DNA from: Eucalyptus grandis
Taxonomy: Eukaryota > Streptophyta > Magnoliopsida > Myrtales > Myrtaceae
Reading direction: 5' to 3'
Assembly: GCF_016545825.1 (NCBI RefSeq)
Contig: NC_052614.1
Span: 20,788,559-20,852,558 of the forward strand
Length of the DNA stretch: 64,000 nucleotides
Part shown: piece by piece, positions 57,790 to 64,000 of the stretch
Layout of the letters: the number at the start of each line of letters is the position of its first letter
How positions within the stretch are numbered: position 1 is the stretch's first letter
Program-made: the position numbers and the translations under genes
The notes under the pieces: generated by a model
What the model was told of the DNA's origin: nothing
Seen by the model: the letters and a program-made list of their open reading frames with translations, nothing else
Databases searched by the model: none

Positions 57790-58636
57790 GCTAAACACTG
57801 TGATTTAGGTGGAATCTAAGGTTCAGAAGCACATGAGTATGTGAGCTATTGTAGTTTATACTCGTTAGATTGATTAGTGTGGATTATTTGCAACTAATCT
57901 CCCTATAAAATAGATATCCACATTGGGACTTCATGCGTTCCTTATTGTTCCTCGTTGATTTATCTAGTTATTTCATTCTTGCATGTTGATTTAATAATAA
58001 GATTCAATTAGTTTCTCCATTAATTTTACAACAATTGGTATCAGAACTAAGTTTAGAATCTTTTCTAGATTTGATTTGGAGTTTTTCTTGTATGATCGTT
58101 ATTCGGAAATTTTGTTGTTACAACTATGCCTAGAGCAAAATAGAAATTCAAAAATTTAACAGGAGAAACAACTTGGGTGGTGAAGCAAGACGAGACATTG
58201 GATGGCAAGGCTTAGTTGTGGGAAATGATAAAAGATGCCAATAAAGATGAGCTAATGGAGAGGGCAAAAAGTATAATCATGTTGATACCATCAGATGAGA
58301 TTTTAATAGCAGTGGTGGAGAAGAGAGATGCCGTAGTGTTATGAGGAAAATTTCTTTATATGAGAAAGGGTTTAAATAATTATCATATGTTGAAGATGAT
58401 GTTTCTGTTTCAAAAGTCTGAATGTACTTCCACTAGAGACCACTTAGATGAGTTTAATAAGCTCGTGATGGATTTAAAGAACGCAGGTGAGATCCTAGTT
58501 GATAAGAAAATAGGTCATGATGTTGCTGGCCTCTCTATCAGAGACATGAGATCATTGAATATATTCACTATTACAGGTTGTTTCTCCAGTGAATGGCAGA
58601 GGAAGTTGCAAGATGACGGTCTATTGCAAAATGTAG
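57790..58636 (+). mobile_element. Copia retrotransposon, 5' fragment (LTR end, primer site, gag part)
   Basis: TGGTATCAGA at 58036-58045 is a tRNA-Met primer-binding site, just after an LTR end reading TTTTACAACA. Plus-strand gag follows: an ATG at 58125 with a stop after a few codons, then a readable part at 58360-58641 containing DHLDEFNKLVMDLKNAGE, typical of Copia gag (UBN2 type), which packages element RNA. The element ends abruptly at about 58636, where TNL upstream sequence begins; pol and the 3' LTR are missing. The left LTR edge was not resolved. Confidence 0.65.
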
Positions 58637-59290
58637 CATGACGTCGATCACTTGCCCTCGCTAGTCTCAAGCTTCATCGATTATGATCTAGATGGTCTAA
58701 AAGGTAAATAAACTTTTGGAAATGCGTCGATCGCGTCCTTAGCGTGCAAAACTTGCCGAGGAAGTCAAGCCTGTCGTTATTCCCCACCTTTGGATCAGAT
58801 TGTTTCAATCTGGGACCGTTTGATCACGATATTAGCGACGTTCACGATGTCACCCTTTCTTGCTGCCCATCCTACCTAGTCCGTTTCGGCAGAATTCAAC
58901 GAATTGATCCCAACCCTTGCTTTTCTCAAATGGTCTGATCTCCTCTGTTCAGGAGGAAGTTCACTGTGTAGCTCCCTACAATCATTGGCATAACTCTTCC
59001 AAACCACTTGAATTATTGTTTAGTTAATCAAGATATTTTGTTTTTGTTGTGATAAATAACAGGTGACCATAATCATTTTTGTGGTGATAATCATTGTTTA
59101 GTGAATCAATGAAACCTAAATACATCGAATCCCACCTTTTCAAACTTGAGACCTACTGAGATTTAAAAAAAAAAAAAACTTTAGACCTACCATCCTCAAA
59201 GTTGATTAATCAAAGATCTCAATCAAATTGTCCGCTCTATAATTTATCCAAACCTAACAATATTATTAGCACACTACTCAAGCAACAACC
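58637..59290 (-). promoter_or_regulatory. Orphan TNL upstream region
   Basis: 58637-58940 matches 34290-34640, upstream of copy B, and 59145-59225 matches 43180-43260, the far side of the pararetrovirus in that copy. On the minus strand a TIR exon would be expected to the left, but Copia sequence is there instead. So the coding part of this TNL was lost. The region also shows the uninterrupted state of the site into which the virus entered in copy B. Confidence 0.6.
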
Positions 59291-59422
59291 TTAGCTCCAA
59301 CTAGAACGTGAACACTAACTGCCCAAATATCCAAAACAGTCACAAGACTAGTTATTAAAGGCCTAGCATACCGATACACTTCAGGCAAATGCCAAATCAG
59401 AATAACCTTTCTCTACAGCAGC

Positions 59423-59671
59423 TTATGTACCCTTCGATGCTATATCTTGCTGCAAGCACAAGGGGATTCCTCCCAACGTCAACAGGAGGAGCAATATGCA
59501 GCAAGTCATTCCTAGCTCTCCATATATTGCATATGGAAACCATTCTACAGTAGCTTCAGCGTAATCAACTCGAAAACTAGTCCCTGGGCGGCCTGCTTTA
59601 TCCAGTGAAGTCCAATAATCCATTTCCCGGGAACTCGATCGGTAGCACATAGGACTAGAGGTCTCCTCCAC
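59423..59671 (-). other. Unrecognised minus-strand open frame, duplicated in part
   Basis: 82 codons containing MDYWTSLDKAGRPG and a hydrophobic LGMTCCILLLLL segment. The first half is related to 19680-19569 on the same strand. It may be an exon of the unknown cluster-flank gene noted at 19561-20460. I do not recognise it and cannot show that it is coding. Confidence 0.3.
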
Positions 59672-59789
59672 ATCCGTGAAGGGAGAAGAGTTTTTTCTAG
59701 AGGCTTGCCGTCACCACTTTCTTATTTCACTGTCTTTTTTCTTTTCAAGTTCATGTGTACGGTGAGCTAGTTTAGATTAATGATCAACA

Positions 59790-60800
59790 GCCCCAGATAC
59801 AGTCTATTTCCAGCTTGCCTGTTTCGGTCATTTTATTTTTATTTTTTTAGTATTTTGGCATTCTTTAGTATTTGAGCAACTTTGATAGAACCATTAATCT
59901 ACCAAAAATGGATAAAGATACAGTGCCTTGCTGTATATGACCAAAAAATTGATAACAATCACCGCAACTGACTCCAAAATATTGGGTTATCTGGAGAATT
60001 AAGTCATCCTCTTCTTTAACTGCTTAAAAATGACTTCTCAGGGCATGAAAAAAAAGAGGGACCTAAGGCACAAATAATTAGAAGAACGTACCAATACCTA
60101 GAGCTTGACCTGGTCCGATATTGCGCACCTTTGAGAAAAGTATCATATGTATCGGAAATCGATGTGGCACCCAAACGGGTTTTCATAAAATGGAATTAAT
60201 TACCTCGAACAAATCCACATAAAGTTTCTCTTGTGATGGACCTGGGAGAGGGGGAACATGTCCTTAGAGCAAACTCCAATACTTCTGGCAATTTCACAGA
60301 TTCCCAAACTCGATCACATTGTGAATTCATTCATCTCTCCATTGCTAGAATCAGTCGCATTTTGCTTATAGAATTGAGCATGAACTTCTGGAAGCATCTG
60401 AAGATGTGGTTCGTGGAGGAACTTGGGAATTATTCAAGCCTGTAAGAATAGTTTGTACTATTGAGGGAAGCTAATAGATGATATTATATCCAAAATAGCA
60501 GCAGAACATCCGAAGATTAGTTCAATTCATTTTAACAGCAGTGACTTACTTGTAGAATCGAGCTCAGTGTCGGGTTCTGGAGACCATAGAAAACCTATAG
60601 TCAATGGCAAGTTCTGAGAATAGTAGTTATTGGTCTCCATCGTTGATTCTTCTGCATCTGTTTCCCTTGCATCTTCCTAGTACAAGAAAAAATGAATCAG
60701 TCTTCTCATCCAATCCATCTGCTTTGAAGTCCGACCATTCCAATGCTTCATATCATAGTCAAGGTACAAAGCACATTTTATTTTATTTATGGATCATGTG
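59790..60800. repeat. 1-kb shared flanking module, copy 3
   Basis: Closest to copy 1 (1-1080), with a roughly 40-bp deletion near 60705. Includes GATCAACAGCCCCAGATACAGTC at 59781, GGTCCATCACAAGAGAAAC on the minus strand near 60235, and the AATGAATCAGTCTTCTC segment at 60690. It ends at a hairpin (60794-60836). Confidence 0.75.
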
Positions 60801-60836
60801 TAAACCAAGGTGTACATTATACACCTTGGCTTACAC
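60794..60836. repeat. 19-bp inverted repeat (hairpin) at a deletion junction
   Basis: Arms ATGTGTAAACCAAGGTGTA and TACACCTTGGCTTACACAT pair with one mismatch around a 5-bp loop. Copy C has about 290 bp of different sequence at this point (1080-1370). Confidence 0.85.
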
Positions 60837-60839
60837 ATC

Positions 60840-61110
60840 ATGTTGAAAATTAATTATGCAAACGAGTGCTAGCAGATCTATCATAATCCAGAGCTTTATT
60901 AATTTCCAGCAAATATCCACGTGAAAGGACTTGATGAACTCAACATAATTATCCAACGATTAGCAGTATAATGATTATATATCTATTAACTATGTAGATA
61001 TTTCACCTACAATTTTTGGCTACTTCATATTCCGCTCTAATTAGATTTAACTATCATAAAAAGAAAAAAAAAATTATGTTCCGCCATTTGACTAGATAAA
61101 GATGTACGTG
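60840..61110 (-). pseudogene. Relic of a TNL linker/first-LRR exon, copy D flank
   Basis: Counterpart of 1370-1620. TGCAAACGAGTGCTAGCAGATC at 60858 matches 1391, and GGACTTGATGAACTCAACA at 60927 matches both 1460 and 4388. Decayed and not coding. Confidence 0.5.
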
Positions 61111-61610
61111 ATATCATGAACTATATGTTTTGTACTGGCATCTTCTTCTTCTTTTTTAACGAATTTTTCTGTTTGATAAATCTTAGACAAGAAAAGGAGT
61201 GAATATCAAGCAATATTTAAAGTTTTGACGAATGATAGAGTTGTACTATTTCGCATGCTTGCCTTTCTAAGTTGACTGCAAACCATACAGTTAAAGTTTG
61301 CTAGGCATAGCTCAATAAGTAGAACATTGTTGAGTAGTGGGTATTGCATATAAGCTCTGTTCCTGGTATACCTTTTTTTACTATTTTTCCTTTTCTCATG
61401 GCTCACCCAGTAAGTACTACTTCAAATCTTTCATATTACATAAATCGTATTTTTTTATATATTATTTATTAGTTCATTTTAAACTCTAAAGGATAAGTGT
61501 AGAGAGCGTGATTTTTATCTTTGCTTGATGGAATATTAATAAAATCGTCCTTTAGTTATGTAAAGGATCTTTATTAAGCCCACTGCTTGTGTGAGAAACA
61601 ATTTACACAC
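61111..61610. other. 3' flank of TNL copy D, no gene seen
   Basis: Matches 1640-2150 of copy C with scattered differences. No coding potential was recognised; a short minus-strand frame at 61206-61406 has no domain. Confidence 0.55.
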
Positions 61611-63586
61611 TCACCATTGGATGGTTGACACGTTGAAAAATTTGATTACAAAATTAAGTTCAGACAGTAAAATAATGAATGTTTCTTTTACACTAATAGT
61701 GGACCTAACCATAATCAATAGATTTATATAAAAAAAAAAAAAAAAGTATGAATTAAGACATGCAAGAGAGAGACAAAGAGACAAGGAAGCAAATGGAACA
61801 AGCGAAAATGAGTAAATGCGATGCCTACTACATGCGTTTCTGTAAAATGAAAATTTGAAAAATAAGTGAAGGGTAGAAGGAAGGCGCACCTTGTTGAATG
61901 TCATTCCCATCATGACAAGAATCATCTCTTTGTAGCCCCGGTAAGTACCCTCATAACTACTTAGTTTCATGCAACCCCATACTTCTATCCTGCATTCATT
62001 TGGTATCTTTGAGTTGGATACATCAATCAACCTTTCCAACGATCCACACCTAGAAAGATACAAAAAACCTAAAAGCTCCAATTCCTCAAGGCCCTCAACA
62101 ACCCGTAGCCCATTGCATTGGTAGATCCACAAAGCCTTCAGCTTCTTTGAGTTTGATAAATTGTGCAACCCTCCCAGGGAATCGCAGCAGCCAACTCGAA
62201 GTTCCTCTAATGATTCCATTGTACTGGGAAATTGAATTTCAAGTAGCTTTGGGCAATCTAAAACTTCCATTTTATAGAGCTTCCTCAAGCTTAACGAAAT
62301 TATTGACAGTCGCTCGAGAAACTTGCACTCTCTCACGCCTAAATTTCTCAATAGTTCAAGCCCATCCAATTGAATTTCTCTCAATGGAGAGCTATGAAGA
62401 CACAATATGGACAAATTTTTCAAGTTGGAAAATTGTGGTCCAACAACTATCGAGTCAAAATTGTCCATGCCAGATAAAGTGAGTTCTCTAAGTTGAGCTA
62501 GGCAACCCAACTCTGTTGACGAAATGGGAAAATCCAAAAGGCCCCAGCTCAACTTCTCCAGCTTAGATAACTTTCCAACCCATTGCAATTGGAAAGTTTG
62601 CATTGGGTTTGAAAGTTGGGCAGGTGCTTGTCCAAAGCCATTAGACAAAAGCATTTCCACTAGATTCGTGAGGTTACTAAGATCCGAAACTAATTGCAAT
62701 GATGCTGAGTGAACACGTAGACAATGCAAACTCGAGGGAAGCTTTGGCAACTCTTGAAGCTCATTACAATGTGTCAAATCCAGCTTTTGGAGTCGTGTGA
62801 GGTAATTGATTGCCATCGGCACTGCACTAATACGGGTATAAGAAATGTCGAGGACACTTAAAGAAAATAGTTTGCCAATTTGAGTCGGAAGTTCGCCTGC
62901 TAGTTGTTCACAATGTTTGGCATAGAGCACCTCCAACTTCTCTAGCATTTCTATATTGGCGGGTAACCTCCTTATTGGACTAAATCCCATCCTCATCACC
63001 TTCAGTTGCTTCAGATTTTTTATCGAATTAGGTAACTCAACAATGCTTGTCCCTGAGAGATTCAACTTCTGTAATGATGTCAAGTTGCCTATTGATTCTG
63101 GAAGCTCCCCCAAATTTCGACAATATTTGAGTGAAAGAAACTCAAGTCTCGTAAGCTCTCCGATGGAAATTGGAAGTTCCACAATTGGTGTGCCCGAAAG
63201 ATTTAGGAATGATAGATGTTTTGCATTGCCAATTGAATCAGGTAAACTTGTAATTCTTGAGGACGATATATCCAACTTAGACAATGATCCTAATTTCCCT
63301 ATAGGGTATGGAAGTTTCTCCATTTGAGAGCACTTTTTGATAGAGAAGTGCATCAAATTCACCAATCCTCCAATCTCTTCGGGCAAAGTACAAATATTCG
63401 TACATCGAATAATGTCCAAGTGAGTAAGAACTTTCATCTTCCCAACAGAGGAGTCAAATTTTTGCAAGTTTAGACAGTTGTGAAAATGCAATGTCTCCAA
63501 ACTCGGGTAACCAATCCATTTCAATGTTACGAAACCATCTCGATATTCAGGTAATGTGTCATAAGGAACTTCCAATTTTTTAACAT
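61611..63586 (-). pseudogene. TNL copy D, long LRR exon (open after a 1-nt deletion)
   Basis: The exon begins ATGTTA at 63586 after a TTTGCAG acceptor. One base is missing from an A-run within the first 12 nt relative to copy C, and the LRR frame is then open from 63575 for about 650 codons to 61611. The LRRs match copy C repeat for repeat (LPDSIGNAKHLSFLNLSGTP, ELPISIGELTRLEFLSL and so on). The frame runs about 75 codons past the copy C stop through flank sequence, because that stop is changed. Role: effector-recognition domain of a TNL. Its TIR and NB-ARC exons, if present, lie beyond 64000. Confidence 0.8.
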
Positions 63587-63689
63587 CTGCAAACGTAGTT
63601 AAAACATTATTAGAGAGGGGTCAAAGAAAAAAAAATACTATGTTGAGAGAACAAAAGTACAAATTCAGACTTTCAAAACTTTTCATCCA

Positions 63690-64000
63690 CCCTGGTTTTT
63701 GGTGTTTCTATTGTGTGAAAGTTTGAAAATTACTAGATTTTTCAAGTGCAGATTTGGTCATTCTACAATCTAGAGGAGGAAAACCCCAAGAAAGCCATCT
63801 TAGCTTTAGGCAATGATTGTTGACGTCTCCAACAAAAGTCCCTGGCTTTATTAGCTTTTGACATGTATTCATAAAAAAGAACTTGATGAACTCAACATAA
63901 TTATCCAACGAATTAACAGTATATTGATTCAATATCCATGAAGTATGTACATATTTCACCCAAATTTTATTGGCTACTTTGCGTTTCACTCTAATCAGAT
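63690..64000 (-). pseudogene. TNL copy D, linker/first-LRR exon, cut by the window end
   Basis: Reads FVGDVNN, LRWLSWGFPPLDCRM, then shifts frame: GCAGATTTGGTC has one base more than GCAAATTGGCC in copy C. The TGA that replaces the conserved Trp codon in copy C is also here. The exon and the rest of the gene continue past the window. Confidence 0.65.

Noticed and set aside
57397..57798. Open frames across the (AT)n tract
   Set aside because: They encode alternating Tyr-Ile from the microsatellite and are not conserved in tandem unit 1.
1..64000. A new defence or mobile system beyond the known families
   Set aside because: Everything I could identify belongs to known groups: TNL receptors, a MAPKKK, LINE, Copia and gypsy-type elements, MITEs, a SINE and a pararetrovirus. 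The undescribed parts are the specific units and element families listed in the findings, and I cannot support a stronger claim.

Overview
The window is nuclear DNA of a flowering plant. Three things show this: TIR-NB-ARC-LRR (TNL) resistance-gene copies with plant-type GT/AG introns, an endogenous plant pararetrovirus, and a dense mix of plant transposons. TNLs are missing from grasses, and with a florendovirus-like insert and an MEKK1-like kinase the likely source is a woody eudicot. Myrtaceae (Eucalyptus-like) is a guess, not a demonstrated assignment. I see no intact ordinary gene. It is a decaying, repeatedly duplicated NLR cluster.

Layout. At 1-4498 (copy C) there is a shared 1-kb flanking module and an LRR-only TNL remnant. 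At 5784-10031 (copy A) there is a full-length TNL on the minus strand with four recognisable exons and several frameshifts. 10.0-15.6 kb holds its upstream region and several foldback elements with GC-rich cores. 15.6-18.1 kb holds five in-frame minus-strand exons of the C-lobe of an MEKK1-like MAPKKK. 19.5-21.9 kb holds unrecognised exon-like relics and a second copy of the 1-kb module. 21.9-25.4 kb is a plant LINE that lacks its reverse transcriptase and carries a 743-bp MITE in its first ORF. 25.4-29.8 kb is TNL 3' flank split by a 3,987-bp solo LTR with a 5-bp target-site duplication. 29.8-34.1 kb (copy B) is a second full-length but broken TNL. 35.1-35.3 kb holds a likely SINE. 35.5-43.2 kb is a broken endogenous florendovirus-like caulimovirid. 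43.85-57.49 kb is a direct tandem duplication of a 6-7 kb unit with no recognised gene. 57.8-58.6 kb is the 5' part of a Copia element. 58.6-59.3 kb is a TNL upstream region whose coding part is gone. 59.8-64.0 kb (copy D) is a near-repeat of 1-4498.

How it fits together. All four TNL copies run on the minus strand and share one architecture: TIR exon, NB-ARC exon, a 285-nt (in copies A and B 285-286 nt) linker/first-LRR exon, then one long LRR exon. A and B keep open TIR exons but have broken NB-ARC and LRR exons. C and D keep a long open LRR exon but share a nonsense codon in the short exon before it. The pattern points to tandem amplification by unequal exchange, followed by decay and repeated transposon entry. 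Several insertions (solo LTR, LINE-borne MITE, PIF-type and hAT-type elements) can be resolved to the base, because a duplicate or a reading frame preserves the empty site. All statements come from reading the sequence; no alignment, domain search or expression data were available.
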